DNA of 64,000 nucleotides, taken from WHSW01 sp963767285 (GTDB taxonomy: Bacteria > Actinomycetota > Thermoleophilia > Solirubrobacterales > 70-9). Positions 23,137 to 31,623 of the stretch are shown here, piece after piece. Positions within the stretch are counted from its first letter, which is position 1; every line of letters begins with the position of its first letter. The notes beneath the pieces were generated by a model. The model was not told the DNA's origin. It did not search any database and saw only the letters and a list, made by a program, of their open reading frames with translations. The stretch is taken from the NCBI GenBank assembly GCA_963767285.1, contig CAVYDJ010000004.1:930001-994000 (forward strand), given 5' to 3'. The position numbers and the translations under genes were made by a program.

Positions 23137-23895
23137 GTGAGCAAGGACGTAACCGAATCCGACTTCATCGCCGAGGTGGTCGAGCGATCGCGCGAGCTGC
23201 CGGTCGTGGTCGACTTCTGGGCCGAGTGGTGCGGCCCCTGCCGCCAGCTCACTCCGGCGCTCGAGGCGGCGATCGGCAAGCGGGCGGGCAAGGTGGAGCT
23301 CGCGAAGGTCGACGTCGACTCGAACCAGTCCCTCGCCGCGAGCTTCGGCGTCCAGGGCATCCCGGCGGTGAAGGCGTTCCGCGACGGCGAGGTGGTCGCC
23401 GAGTTCACCGGGGCGATTCCGCCGGCCCAGCTCGAGCAGTGGCTCGACACCCTGGTCCCGTCGCCGGCCGACGAGCTTGCCGCGAACGGCGACGAGGACT
23501 CGCTGCGCAAGGCGCTGGCGATCGATCCCAAGCACGGGGACGCCGCCGCCCGGCTGGGCAAGATCCTGCTCGCGCGCGGCGACACAGGGGAGGCGCTGGA
23601 GCTGCTGGAGCCGCTCCGGGGAGACTTTCGCGCCGAGGGCCTGGCCGCCCGGGCGCGCCTCAGCTCGGAGAGCGGCGACGAGCCCGATGAGCTCCTCGCT
23701 CAGGCGTTCAGCGCCTGGGACACCGAGGACTACGAGCCGGCGCTCGAAGCGCTCCAGGACGCGATCGCCGCCACCGATGATCCCGAGCGGCGCGACCTGA
23801 TCCGCCAGGCGATGATCGGCATCTTCGCCGAGCTCGGGGCCGACCACGAGCTCGCTCGAGCTCATCGCCGTCGCCTCGCCGCGACGCTGAACTGA
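23137..23895 (+). CDS. Thioredoxin-TPR protein (CnoX/YbbN-like)
   Basis: The 252-residue product has an N-terminal thioredoxin domain with an intact WCGPC active site (C32, C35), the cis-Pro in VQGIPAVKAF and a GAIPPAQLEQWL helix. A C-terminal TPR-like helical region (about 115-250) follows. This matches CnoX/YbbN co-chaperones, which protect substrates from over-oxidation. Here the CxxC pair is kept, so redox activity is plausible. It lies 28 nt upstream of ccdA, suggesting a shared redox unit. Confidence 0.82.
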   Translation: MSKDVTESDFIAEVVERSRELPVVVDFWAEWCGPCRQLTPALEAAIGKRAGKVELAKVDVDSNQSLAASFGVQGIPAVKAFRDGEVVAEFTGAIPPAQLEQWLDTLVPSPADELAANGDEDSLRKALAIDPKHGDAAARLGKILLARGDTGEALELLEPLRGDFRAEGLAARARLSSESGDEPDELLAQAFSAWDTEDYEPALEALQDAIAATDDPERRDLIRQAMIGIFAELGADHELARAHRRRLAATLN

Positions 23896-23923
23896 TCCGG
23901 CCCCGCCGGTAGAAGAGACGACG

Positions 23924-24652
23924 ATGGACCCAGTGAACGGAGCCGACGTGCCGGTCGCCTTCGTCGCCGGGCTGGTCTCGTTCCTCTCCCCATGCGTCCT
24001 GCCGCTCGTTCCGGGCTATCTGTCGGTGATCAGCGGCGTCCGGGTCGACGAGATCGAGGATGCGGACTGGCGGCGTGTGCTCGTCCCGAGCCTGCTGTTC
24101 ATCGCCTCCTTCTCGACCGTGTTCATCCTGCTCGGGCTGACCGCGACCGCGCTCGGCTCGACCCTGCGCGACCACCAGGACCTGCTCACCGACATCGGGG
24201 CCGTGCTGCTGATCGTGATGGGCTTCCTGTTCATCGCCGCCACCTACATCGACCGGCTGAACCGCGAGTGGCACATCGACGCGCTGCTCGCGCGCGCCGG
24301 GAAGGGCGGGCCGATCGTCGCCGGCGCCGCGTTCTCGGTCGCCTGGACGCCCTGCGTCGGCCCGGCGCTCGGCGGGATCCTGACCCTCGCCGGGATCCAG
24401 GGCGAGGCGGCGCACGGCGCCTTACTGCTCGCCGTCTACTCGCTCGGCCTCGGGATCCCGTTCCTGATCACGGCCCTCGCCTTCTCACGCGCGACGTCGG
24501 CGTTCGCGATCGTCAAGCGCCACTACCGGGCGATCGTCGCCACCGGCGGCGGCATCCTGATCGCGATGGGAATCCTGATCCTGAGCGGCGCCTTCACCGA
24601 GCTCAACACCTGGGCCCAGAAGGTCACGAACGAGCTCGGGCTGAATCTCTAG
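23924..24652 (+). CDS. ccdA: Cytochrome c biogenesis protein CcdA
   Basis: A 242-residue polytopic membrane protein with six predicted helices. The two half-repeats each carry the redox cysteine motif: FLSPCVLPLVPGYLS (about residues 21-35) and AWTPCVGPALGGIL (about 143-156). CcdA passes electrons from cytoplasmic thioredoxin across the membrane to keep extracytoplasmic thiols reduced, for cytochrome c maturation and other targets. The thioredoxin-TPR gene directly upstream fits as its electron donor, although this is inferred from proximity. Confidence 0.9.
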   Translation: MDPVNGADVPVAFVAGLVSFLSPCVLPLVPGYLSVISGVRVDEIEDADWRRVLVPSLLFIASFSTVFILLGLTATALGSTLRDHQDLLTDIGAVLLIVMGFLFIAATYIDRLNREWHIDALLARAGKGGPIVAGAAFSVAWTPCVGPALGGILTLAGIQGEAAHGALLLAVYSLGLGIPFLITALAFSRATSAFAIVKRHYRAIVATGGGILIAMGILILSGAFTELNTWAQKVTNELGLNL

Positions 24653-24702
24653 CAAGTCGCGCCACGTCCTCGGCTTCGCCTCCGGGCGTGCGCGGTGAAC
24701 TC

Positions 24703-24999
24703 TTAGACCGGGGGAATTATCGGCGGGTCGCCCCCGACGCCCACCTCCAGCGGGGTGCCGATCGCCTCGGTCTCCTCGACCTCCTCGAATTCCTCTCCCT
24801 CACGTGAGCAGACGATCCGGAAGCGGCCGGTGCCGATCTCCGGGTCGGCGACCACGGGTAGGCCGCGGATCTCGTCCCAGGCGAGGCGCTCGGCCTCGTA
24901 GGGGTTCATCCGGACCTCTGACGCCGGCCACGGGCAGGTGGCGTTGTGCTGGTCGATCGCCTGCGAGATCGCCTCGAGGTTCTTTGCTTCCGAGCTCAC
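24703..24999 (-). CDS. Small conserved-looking hypothetical protein
   Basis: The 98-residue product has no signal peptide or membrane segment. The pattern DQHNATCPWPASEVRMNPYE followed by DEIRGLPVVADPEIGTGRFRIVCS looks like a compact mixed alpha/beta domain. The C-terminus is acidic then Pro/Gly-rich. Two cysteines are present. No family is recognised. GTG start; the next gene upstream on the same strand ends 11 nt before it, so they may be co-transcribed. Confidence 0.5.
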   Translation of the reverse strand: MSSEAKNLEAISQAIDQHNATCPWPASEVRMNPYEAERLAWDEIRGLPVVADPEIGTGRFRIVCSREGEEFEEVEETEAIGTPLEVGVGGDPPIIPPV

Positions 25000-25010
25000 G
25001 TCGCTCCCGG

Positions 25011-25268
25011 TTACCGGTCCTCGTCGTCGTCCTCGCTCGAGTGCTCGTGGTCGGCCTCGCCGCCCTCGTCGCCGCGGAAGTTTTCCGGCGCGCCGGCCAG
25101 GTTGCTCGGGTCGGGACCGGGGTCCCCGTGGGAGGCGTGCTCGATCAGCTCTTCCTCGGCGAGCTCGAAGCCCTCGGCCTCGCCCCCGCCGCCCTCCTTG
25201 ACGGCGCGCTGCTCCTCTGTGCGGCGCTCCTCCAGGTCGTGCGCCTCAAACTCGTCCGTGTCCTCCAT
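25011..25268 (-). CDS. Small acidic hypothetical protein
   Basis: The 85-residue protein is strongly acidic, with Glu- and Asp-rich ends and a central GFELAEEELIEHASHGDPGPDP block that reads like a conserved core motif. The N- and C-terminal parts are probably disordered. Function is unknown. The ATG is preceded by AGAGAGGGAC, a reasonable Shine-Dalgarno sequence. It shares a strand with the RlpA-like gene, but a strong hairpin separates them. Confidence 0.55.
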   Translation of the reverse strand: MEDTDEFEAHDLEERRTEEQRAVKEGGGGEAEGFELAEEELIEHASHGDPGPDPSNLAGAPENFRGDEGGEADHEHSSEDDDEDR

Positions 25269-25291
25269 CGTCCCTCTCTTGATCGCTTGTT

Positions 25292-25323
25292 CCCGCCCGC
25301 CGACTCTAGCGCCGGCGGGCGGG
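25292..25323 (-). terminator. Strong GC hairpin after the RlpA-like gene
   Basis: CCCGCCCGCCG pairs perfectly with CGGCGGGCGGG across a 10-nt loop. It begins 9 nt after the RlpA-like stop codon and lacks a T run, as is usual for actinobacterial terminators. Confidence 0.6.
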
Positions 25324-25331
25324 ACGACGAG

Positions 25332-26252
25332 TCATCGGGTGGTCAGCACCGTGCCGACGTCGGGGAAGCCGAGCGCCTGCTTGGTCGCCGACGTCAGGTC
25401 GTACTCGCGGTCTCCCGCGAACGGCCCGCGGTCGATCACCGGCACGGTCACCGAGTTGTCGCCGTAGCGCAGGTGAACCTTCGTTCCGCAGGGCAGCGTC
25501 TTGTGAGCAACGCCCATCGTCGACGGCGTCAGGGTGCCGCCGCAGGCGACGCTGTTGCCGTACAGCCCGGGGCCGTACCAGGACGCCGACGCGCCGCGGT
25601 AGACGAGCACCCGACCGGCGGAGTCGCGGCTGCCGGTAGCGACCTCGTTCGAGCGCGCCCGCACGTCGACCGAGTACGAACCGGTGCTCGGGGCCTTCCA
25701 GGCGAGCTGGAAGCGCCCATCGCGCCCGGCGCGGGTGGCGAGCTTGTCGCCGCCGATCCGGACGATCACCCGGCGCCTGTCACCGGCGGGCATGACGTGG
25801 CCCTTCACCTTCACCTTGTCGCCGGCCATCGCGTGGCGGCCGCCGACCTTGGCGCTGGTCTTCGAGCGGACCGCGATCCGCTCGCTGCCGCTGGTCGCGT
25901 CCCTGGCGGCGGGCGTGGCGCCGGAGAGCTCGGCTCGCCAGGTGGCGATCCGTCGCGGCTCAATGCGCGCGCGGTAGGCGCCCGAGGCGCCGGTGCGCGT
26001 ACGAGCGGCCGTATGCCAGGCGTGCGCGCCCTGAGCTCGGTAGCGGATCTCGATCGGCGCCTTCGCGGCGCCCGGGAATACACCCTTCAGGGTGACGCCC
26101 TGCCCGATCGGGACGCTGCGCTTCGCGGCGTCGATCCTCGCGTTCGGGCTCGCTCCGGGCGAGTCAGCGAACGCAGTTGTCGTCAGTGTCGCGGCCAGAG
26201 GCAGCAGCGCGGCGGCTGCAATACGCCTCCGCCGGCGGCGGAACCGTCGCAT
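25332..26252 (-). CDS. RlpA-like double-psi beta-barrel protein, secreted
   Basis: A 306-residue exported protein: Arg-rich n-region plus hydrophobic core ending TTTAFA as signal peptide. Two beta-sandwich, Ig/FN3-like stretches follow (about 40-125 and 130-215). The C-terminal RlpA domain has ASASWYGPGLYGN, ACGGTL, GVAHKTLPCGTKVHLRYGD and VPVIDRGPFAGDREYDLT. The catalytic Asp of RlpA lytic transglycosylases (in IDRGP) and the His in VAHKTLPCG are present, so peptidoglycan cleavage is plausible. A c-di-AMP riboswitch lies directly upstream, as found for RlpA/NlpC-type wall hydrolases of actinobacteria. AAGGAAG precedes the ATG. Confidence 0.82.
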   Translation of the reverse strand: MRRFRRRRRRIAAAALLPLAATLTTTAFADSPGASPNARIDAAKRSVPIGQGVTLKGVFPGAAKAPIEIRYRAQGAHAWHTAARTRTGASGAYRARIEPRRIATWRAELSGATPAARDATSGSERIAVRSKTSAKVGGRHAMAGDKVKVKGHVMPAGDRRRVIVRIGGDKLATRAGRDGRFQLAWKAPSTGSYSVDVRARSNEVATGSRDSAGRVLVYRGASASWYGPGLYGNSVACGGTLTPSTMGVAHKTLPCGTKVHLRYGDNSVTVPVIDRGPFAGDREYDLTSATKQALGFPDVGTVLTTR

Positions 26253-26271
26253 TTGAGTTGTCTTCCTTTCG

Positions 26272-26455
26272 CGCCTACGGGGTTAGCTGTCGGGCTCGCG
26301 GGCGCCGGGGTTCGTTCCGGTGCGCGCTACGGGCCGATCACGGCTCGATTCGCCCCTTAGCCGCCGGCGTCGAGCGAGCGGCAGCCACACGTGTGTGAGC
26401 GGCGGTGGGTTCCCCGCCCATCCCCGAGGTCTCGGGGACGGTTAGGCATTGGGGT
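26272..26455 (-). promoter_or_regulatory. Cyclic-di-AMP (ydaO/yuaA) riboswitch
   Basis: Conserved ydaO blocks are readable in order on the minus strand. A perfect hairpin CCCCGAG/CTCGGGG lies at 26437-26422. GGCGGGGAACCCACCGCC at 26418-26401 matches the GGGGAACCCA core. GGGGCGAATCGAGCCGTG at 26356-26339 resembles the GGGGTGAATC block, and CCCGACAGCTAACC then CGTAGGCG at 26294-26272 matches the 3' closing block. It ends 20 nt before the ATG of the RlpA-like gene. Known ydaO elements turn wall-hydrolase and K+-transport genes off when c-di-AMP is high. The exact 5' boundary is uncertain. Confidence 0.85.
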
Positions 26456-26546
26456 TTCCGGTTTCTGTCCCCTCGAACGTAGGAGGCAAACATGTGTTCC
26501 TGTGTGACGACCGTCACTCCAGGCACGTGTCTGAGAAGATCCGTGC

Positions 26547-27989
26547 ATGAGCAGCGATCGCCTCAGCGGCCTCGACGCCTCGTTCCTGTGGCTGGAGACG
26601 GGGCCCGCGCACATGCACGTCGCCTCGACCACCCTGCTTGAGGGCCCGGCGCCCGAATACGACGAGATGCTCGAGCACATCGAGTCGCGTCTGCACCTGG
26701 TGCCGCGCTTCCGCCAGAAGCTGCGCATGGTCCCCTACGGCCAGGGACGCCCGAAGTGGGTCGACGACCCGCAGTTCAACCTCCGGTACCACATCCGCCA
26801 CACAGCCCTGCCCTCCCCCGGCTCCGAAAAGCAACTCCGCACGCTCGCCTCGCGTGTCTTCTCCCAGCGCCTCGACCGCTCGAAGCCGCTCTGGGAGATG
26901 TGGCTGGTCGACAAGGTCGAGGGCAACCGGTTCGCGATCGTCACCAAATCCCACCACTGCCTGATCGACGGCGTCTCGGGGGTTGACATAACCAACGTCC
27001 TGTTCGACACCAAGCGCGACCCCGAGTCGGTCCCCCAGGCCGAACCCTGGACGCCGGAGCCCGAGCCCAGCGACGCGCAGGTGCTCGCCGAGGCCCTGCT
27101 CGAGCGGCTGACCAGCCCGGCCGAGGCGGCGCGCGGCGTCCGGGCCCTGTTCCGCGCCCCGCGGCGGGTCGCGCGCAAGGGGGTCGACGCTGCCGAGGCC
27201 GCGGGCGCCTTCGCGAAGGCCGGGTTCGGCGCTCCGGACTCGCCGTTCAACGTCGAGATCGGCCCCTATCGCCGGTTCGCGACCGTGCAGGCCGACCTCG
27301 CGGAGCTGAAGCGGATCAAGAACGCAGCCGGCGGGACGCTCAACGACGTCGTCCTCGCCGCGGTCACCGGCGCCCTCGGCCGCTACCTGCGCGGACGCGG
27401 GTTCTCGACGCACGGGCTCGAGCTGAAGGCGATGGTCCCGATCAGCGTCCGCGGCGACGATCAGCACGGCGCGCTCGGCAATCGCGTCTCCTCCTACATG
27501 GCGCCGCTTCCGGTCTGGTGCGACGACCCCGCCGAGCGCCTGCGGCTCGTCCACGAGACGATGGGCGACCTGAAGCAGTCCAAGCAGGCGGTCGGCGCCA
27601 CGCTGCTCACCGAGCTGACCGACTTCGCCCCGCCGACGATCGCCAGCCAGGCGGCTCGGCTGCAGTCGCGCCAGCGCGCCTTCAACCTCGTCGTCACCAA
27701 CGTCCCCGGCCCGCAGTTCCCGCTCTACCTGCTCGGGCGCGAGCTCCTGGGGCTCTTCCCGATGGTGCCGCTCGCCAAGCGCCAGGGAGTCTGCTTCGGG
27801 ATCATGAGCTACAACGGCCAGGTCAACTTCGGGCTGATCGGCGACTACGACGCGGTCCCCGACCTGGAGGTGCTCGCGAGCGACCTCGAGGCCTCGCTGG
27901 CCGAGCTGGCCGAGTTGGCGCCGGCGGAGAAGAAGTCGCGCAAGCGCCCGGTTAAGGACGCAGCGCCCGCCCGAGCGACGACCGCCTGA
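26547..27989 (+). CDS. Wax ester synthase/diacylglycerol acyltransferase (WS/DGAT)
   Basis: The 480-residue protein starts DRLSGLDASFLWLETGPAHMH, the usual WS/DGAT opening, and has the catalytic KSHHCLIDGVSGVDI (HHxxxDG, about residues 133-148). PLWEMWLVD comes just before it, with NDVVLAAVTGALGRYL and VVTNVPGPQFPLYLLG in the second domain. It esterifies acyl-CoA with diacylglycerol or fatty alcohol to make storage lipids. It is divergent from the riboswitch-controlled gene; its 3' end overlaps the convergent deacetylase gene by 38 nt. Confidence 0.9.
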   Translation: MSSDRLSGLDASFLWLETGPAHMHVASTTLLEGPAPEYDEMLEHIESRLHLVPRFRQKLRMVPYGQGRPKWVDDPQFNLRYHIRHTALPSPGSEKQLRTLASRVFSQRLDRSKPLWEMWLVDKVEGNRFAIVTKSHHCLIDGVSGVDITNVLFDTKRDPESVPQAEPWTPEPEPSDAQVLAEALLERLTSPAEAARGVRALFRAPRRVARKGVDAAEAAGAFAKAGFGAPDSPFNVEIGPYRRFATVQADLAELKRIKNAAGGTLNDVVLAAVTGALGRYLRGRGFSTHGLELKAMVPISVRGDDQHGALGNRVSSYMAPLPVWCDDPAERLRLVHETMGDLKQSKQAVGATLLTELTDFAPPTIASQAARLQSRQRAFNLVVTNVPGPQFPLYLLGRELLGLFPMVPLAKRQGVCFGIMSYNGQVNFGLIGDYDAVPDLEVLASDLEASLAELAELAPAEKKSRKRPVKDAAPARATTA

Positions 27990-28584
27990 CCCCGCGCCGC
28001 GCCCAGCCGGCGCGATCGCCGAGCTCGAGCAGCAGCGCCAGGTCCTCGGCCCGCCCGGCGTCGTAGGCCGAACCGGTCGTCGGGTCGCTGTGGCCCGGAT
28101 GCACGAGCCACTCGCTCACTCCGGGCTCGGGCCGGTCCCCGGCGAGCCAGGCGGCGATCGCGGCCGGCAGCGCCGGCTCGGACTCGTGGAGGCGGCCGAA
28201 GAGGCGGTCCGGCGTCGCGACGCCGCGCTCGCGCAGGAAGGCGCGGTGGCGATCGTCGACCGATCGCACGGGCACTCCGAGCCGCAGCGCGAGCGCCGCG
28301 ACCTCCCCGGCGAGCTCCTCGCCCGCGTGCGCGTGATGGTGGCCGTCGATGTAGTCCGGGGGCCGGCCGGCGAGCGCATCGAACGCGACAGCCTGCCCGG
28401 CCGGCGGCGACCCAGCCTCCACGTGGAGGCCGAGTGCGACGCCGGTCGCCAGCAGCGGCCGCAGATCGGGATCCCGCAGCACCATCACCGAGGCGCCGTC
28501 GATCGCCCCGGCCCGCGCCGCGGCGACGATCCCGGCGTCGTAGGCGGCCCCGTAGCCGTAGTCGTCGGCGTTGATCACCAGCAC
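27952..28584 (-). CDS. ChbG/HpnK (YdjC) family carbohydrate deacetylase
   Basis: A 210-residue YdjC-fold protein. Metal-binding residues are visible in LVINADDYGYG (DD), GLHVEAGSPP (His), DYIDGHHHAHAG (HHH) and a late WLVHPGHSD. Relatives deacetylate chitooligosaccharides (ChbG) or act in hopanoid synthesis (HpnK). The substrate here is unknown. The protein is shorter than ChbG (about 250). The start is GTG 28584. The sugar epimerase at 2755 is HpnA-like, but no other hopanoid genes are present. Confidence 0.75.
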   Translation of the reverse strand: MLVINADDYGYGAAYDAGIVAAARAGAIDGASVMVLRDPDLRPLLATGVALGLHVEAGSPPAGQAVAFDALAGRPPDYIDGHHHAHAGEELAGEVAALALRLGVPVRSVDDRHRAFLRERGVATPDRLFGRLHESEPALPAAIAAWLAGDRPEPGVSEWLVHPGHSDPTTGSAYDAGRAEDLALLLELGDRAGWARRGVRRSSLGRALRP

Positions 28585-28689
28585 GGATCAATCATCACGA
28601 CTGGCTACGATGCTCGCGACAATCGTCGCGTTCGGGGTCACGCGGCAGGGAAATACGCAGACTGCAGGCCCCGAGCGGGTGTGCAACGG

Positions 28690-29283
28690 ATGAAAGGAAT
28701 CAAGTTGCCGAAAGCAAGAATCGTGCGTGTCCTGGGGGCGGTCGCCGCCCTCGGTGCACTCACCGTCGTCGGCACGACCGGCGGATCCGCCACCGCGGAC
28801 ACCGCGGCGGCGAAGCCGGGCGTCGTGAAGGTGAAGGCCGAGTTCGATCGCAAGAACAAGGAGCTGTACTTCGACGCTCCGGCGACCGTCGCCGCGGGCG
28901 ATGAGCTCCAGATCAAGAACAACACCAACCCGCGCGCCGTCGGCCCGCACACGTTCTCGCTCGTCCGCGAGGAGGACCTGCCGGAGAGCAACAAGGACAT
29001 CAAGGCCTGCTCGCGGAAGTTCGCGGCCATTTGCGGGGCGATCGCCTTCAACTGGCACAAGGTCGACCTCCAGACCGGTCAGATCGGCGAGAACCCGGTC
29101 GACGTCGGCAAGCAGGGCTGGGATCGCAAGGGCAGCCTGAAGCGCAAGGGCGACTCGATCGTCCTCGAAGCCAAGGGCGAGAAGTTCCAGCGCGAGGTCA
29201 CGGCCGACCCGGGCAAGGAGCTCTACTTCGTCTGCGCCGTGCACGCTGAGATGCAGGGCGAGATCGAAGTCGTCGAGGGCTAG
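28690..29283 (+). CDS. Secreted cupredoxin-like copper protein
   Basis: The 197-residue product has an N-terminal signal segment (about residues 12-37) and a beta-rich cupredoxin-type domain: TVAAGDELQIKNNTN, GPHTFSLV (first His ligand) and LYFVCAVHAEMQGEIEVVE (Cys, His, Met ligands of a type 1 copper site). A longer insertion with two extra cysteines lies between. It probably carries electrons outside the membrane. The adjacent downstream gene encodes a multicopper oxidase (23-nt gap), so the two may work as donor and oxidase. Confidence 0.75.
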   Translation: MKGIKLPKARIVRVLGAVAALGALTVVGTTGGSATADTAAAKPGVVKVKAEFDRKNKELYFDAPATVAAGDELQIKNNTNPRAVGPHTFSLVREEDLPESNKDIKACSRKFAAICGAIAFNWHKVDLQTGQIGENPVDVGKQGWDRKGSLKRKGDSIVLEAKGEKFQREVTADPGKELYFVCAVHAEMQGEIEVVEG

Positions 29284-29306
29284 CAACGGCCCCCGAGCAG
29301 CGTGAT

Positions 29307-30869
29307 GTGAAGCAGGGCCGGCGCCTCTCGCGCCGCGCCCTGCTCTCCGCTGCCGCGACGGGCGCACTGGCACTGTCGCTGCCGGTGCGCCCGCGCTTCG
29401 GCGCCTCGAGCCTCGCGGCGCTCAAGCCGGCGAAGTTCAAGCGCCCCCTGGTCATCCCGCCGGAGCTGACCGGCGCGCAGATCGAGATCGAGATGCGCCA
29501 GGCCAAGGTCGCCGTGCTGCCCGGCTCGAAGACGAAGATGTGGACCTACGGCGGCAGCTTCCCGGGGCCGACGATCCGCCGTCCGGCAGGCGAGGCAACG
29601 ACGGTCACCTTCGCCCACAAGCTGCCGAAGGCGGCCGGCGAGCTGACCGTCCACCTCCACGGCGGGCACAACCGCTCCTCGGAGGACGGCCAGCCGGGCG
29701 GGCTCACCAAGGGCCAGCCCCGCGCGCTCTACTGCCCGATCTCCGACAAGCTCGCCCCGAGCGATTCCGGCAACAACCTGCTGATCAAGCCCGGCGGCCG
29801 CCGGACCTACCTCTTCGACCTGATCGAGGACGGCAAGCCCGAGCGCGCCGCCTTCCAGTGGTACCACGACCACCGCTTCGAGCGCACGGCGCCGAACGTG
29901 TGGAAGGGGCTCGCCGGGATGATGATCATCGACGACGAGTTCGAGGCGGAGCTGCCGCTGCCACGCGGCGACCGCGACATCCCGCTGATGGTCGTCGACC
30001 GCTCGTTCGACAAGGACAACCAGCTCACCGATCCGTTCTTCGACACCGCGCATGCTCCCAACGACGGGGTGGTCGGCAAGCTGGCGCTCGTCAACGGGGT
30101 CCACCTGCCCTATCACCAGGTGGATGCCGCCCGGTACCGCGTCCGGATCCTCAACGCGGCCCACTTCAGCCTCTACAACCTCGAGCTGTCGAACGGCGAT
30201 CAGATGACCCAGATCGCGACCGAGAGCGGCCTGATGCCGAAGCCGGTCATCAGGCGCCAGGCGCTGATCGGACCCGCCGAGCGGATCGAGCTGGTCCTCG
30301 ACTTCACCGAGCTGGCCGGCAAGCGCGTCGTCCTGCAGAGCGCCGAGTACAAGGGCTCCGACGGCGTCACCTCGAAGACCCACGTCGGCCCCCTGGTCGA
30401 GTTCCGGGTCGGCGAGCGGGTCGGCGACGACGCGCGCGTGCCCGAGCAGTTGCGGCCGCTACCCGAGTGGGCTGAGCAGGCCGGCTCGAAACCCGACCGC
30501 AAGTGGGAGTTCACCATCAGCAGCGGGCTGATCCCCACCTGGCTCATCAACGGCAAGACGTTCGACCCCTCGCGCTCGGACGCCAAGCCGAAGCTCGGCA
30601 CGACCGAGACCTGGGAGCTTCACAACCGCACCAAGGTCGCCCACGTGATCCACATGCACCACACCGACTGGTACATGCTGAGCCGCAACGGCAAGAAGCC
30701 GCCCGCCCACGAGGCCTGCCTCAAGGAGACTTTCCTGCTGGAGCCCAACGACAAGATCCGCGTTGCCGGCCACTTCGCCGACTTCACCGGCAAGTACGCG
30801 ATCCACTGCCACATGCTCGACCACGAGGACCACGGCCTGATGGCCCAGTTCGAGGTGGTGAAGGGCTAG
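29307..30869 (+). CDS. Tat-exported multicopper oxidase
   Basis: A 520-residue laccase/CueO-type oxidase with a twin-arginine signal (RRLSRRALLSAAATGALAL). Three cupredoxin domains carry all four copper motifs: HLHGGH (about 116-121), WYHDHRFERT (about 186), VIHMHHTDW (about 446) and HCHMLDHEDHGLM (about 497), including the type 1 Cys, His and Met. It should oxidise a substrate or metal at T1 and reduce O2 to water at the trinuclear site. GTG start. Adjacent cupredoxin suggests a paired electron-transfer function. Confidence 0.9.
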   Translation: MKQGRRLSRRALLSAAATGALALSLPVRPRFGASSLAALKPAKFKRPLVIPPELTGAQIEIEMRQAKVAVLPGSKTKMWTYGGSFPGPTIRRPAGEATTVTFAHKLPKAAGELTVHLHGGHNRSSEDGQPGGLTKGQPRALYCPISDKLAPSDSGNNLLIKPGGRRTYLFDLIEDGKPERAAFQWYHDHRFERTAPNVWKGLAGMMIIDDEFEAELPLPRGDRDIPLMVVDRSFDKDNQLTDPFFDTAHAPNDGVVGKLALVNGVHLPYHQVDAARYRVRILNAAHFSLYNLELSNGDQMTQIATESGLMPKPVIRRQALIGPAERIELVLDFTELAGKRVVLQSAEYKGSDGVTSKTHVGPLVEFRVGERVGDDARVPEQLRPLPEWAEQAGSKPDRKWEFTISSGLIPTWLINGKTFDPSRSDAKPKLGTTETWELHNRTKVAHVIHMHHTDWYMLSRNGKKPPAHEACLKETFLLEPNDKIRVAGHFADFTGKYAIHCHMLDHEDHGLMAQFEVVKG

Positions 30870-31288
30870 ACGCCGAGGTCGCGCAGGAACTCGGGCTGGT
30901 GGCCCTCGATGTAGACGAACAGGGGGTGCGGGAGGTCCTTGCCGGTCGCCTGCTCGGCGGGATCGGGCGGGGTCGACTCGTCGGCGTGGGCGAGCGGCTC
31001 GTCGGCGTCCTGCCAGAACCGCTCCTCGCCGTTCCAGCGCCGGCGGCGCAGGTCGGCCTCGATCCCTTCGTCGGCCAGGACCTGTGTGACCATGCGCTCG
31101 GCCTCGGCGGCCGCATCGGCGCTCTGGGTGTAGACGTAGAGGTGCTCGCCGTCGCGGGTGACGATCACCCGGTCGCCCAGCCGCTCCTGGACCTCGTCGT
31201 CGAGGTCGAGTGAGCGCAGGCGCTCGGAAAGCTTGCCGTGCACGGACTCGTGGATGTCGACCTCGAGCCTGAATTCGTCGCTGGCCAT
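30866..31288 (-). CDS. Conserved hypothetical actinobacterial protein
   Basis: The 140-residue soluble protein starts MASDEFRLEVDIHESVHG, followed by a ferredoxin-like alpha/beta pattern (RVIVTRDGEHLYVYTQSADA, AEAERMVTQVLADEGI). It ends in an acidic tail and HPLFVYIEGHQPEFLRDLGV. Function is unknown. Its stop overlaps the multicopper oxidase stop on the other strand, and TAGCCT lies 9 nt before its ATG. Confidence 0.6.
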   Translation of the reverse strand: MASDEFRLEVDIHESVHGKLSERLRSLDLDDEVQERLGDRVIVTRDGEHLYVYTQSADAAAEAERMVTQVLADEGIEADLRRRRWNGEERFWQDADEPLAHADESTPPDPAEQATGKDLPHPLFVYIEGHQPEFLRDLGV

Positions 31289-31297
31289 CGAGGCGCG

Positions 31298-31303
31298 AGG
31301 CTA
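31298..31303 (-). promoter_or_regulatory. Putative -10 box (TAGCCT) of the gene starting at 31288
   Basis: TAGCCT ends 9 nt before ATG 31288 and faces the opposite box at 31319-31324. Confidence 0.5.
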
Positions 31304-31318
31304 CCAGTACCTCGTGGC

Positions 31319-31324
31319 TAACCT
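31319..31324 (+). promoter_or_regulatory. Putative -10 box (TAACCT) of the gene starting at 31331
   Basis: TAACCT ends 6 nt before ATG 31331. Confidence 0.5.
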
Positions 31325-31330
31325 GAGCCG

Positions 31331-31582
31331 ATGGACCAGGTGATTCAGGTGATCGGGGCGCTGATGATCCTCGCCGGGTTTGCGGGCACGCAGGTCGGCC
31401 GGCTGCGGGCGGACTCGCTCACCTACCTGCTCCTCAACCTGGTCGGCTCGGCGGTGCTCGCGTGGCTCGCCTTCGTGGAGCACCAGTGGGGCTTCGTGCT
31501 GCTCGAGACCGTCTGGGCCGCCGTCTCGGCGTGGAGCCTGAGCCGGGTCCTGCGCGGGCTCCCGGTCGCCGCCGCGCACTAG
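31331..31582 (+). CDS. Small membrane protein, CBU_0592-like
   Basis: The 83-residue product has three hydrophobic segments: about 3-20, 31-49 (SLTYLLLNLVGSAVLAWLA) and 53-70 (GFVLLETVWAAVSAWSL). This pattern, including FAGTQVGRLRADSLTY and the glutamate in the last helix, resembles the CBU_0592 family of small bacterial membrane proteins, whose function is unknown. Leaderless-type promoter directly upstream. Confidence 0.65.
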   Translation: MDQVIQVIGALMILAGFAGTQVGRLRADSLTYLLLNLVGSAVLAWLAFVEHQWGFVLLETVWAAVSAWSLSRVLRGLPVAAAH

Positions 31583-31623
31583 CTGACTGATCCCGTCCGA
31601 CCCTGGCCGTATCAAAGAGGGTG

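Noticed and set aside
27952..28584. A hopanoid gene cluster based on HpnK-like and HpnA-like proteins
   Set aside because: The two genes are 25 kb apart and no squalene-hopene cyclase or other hpn genes are present.
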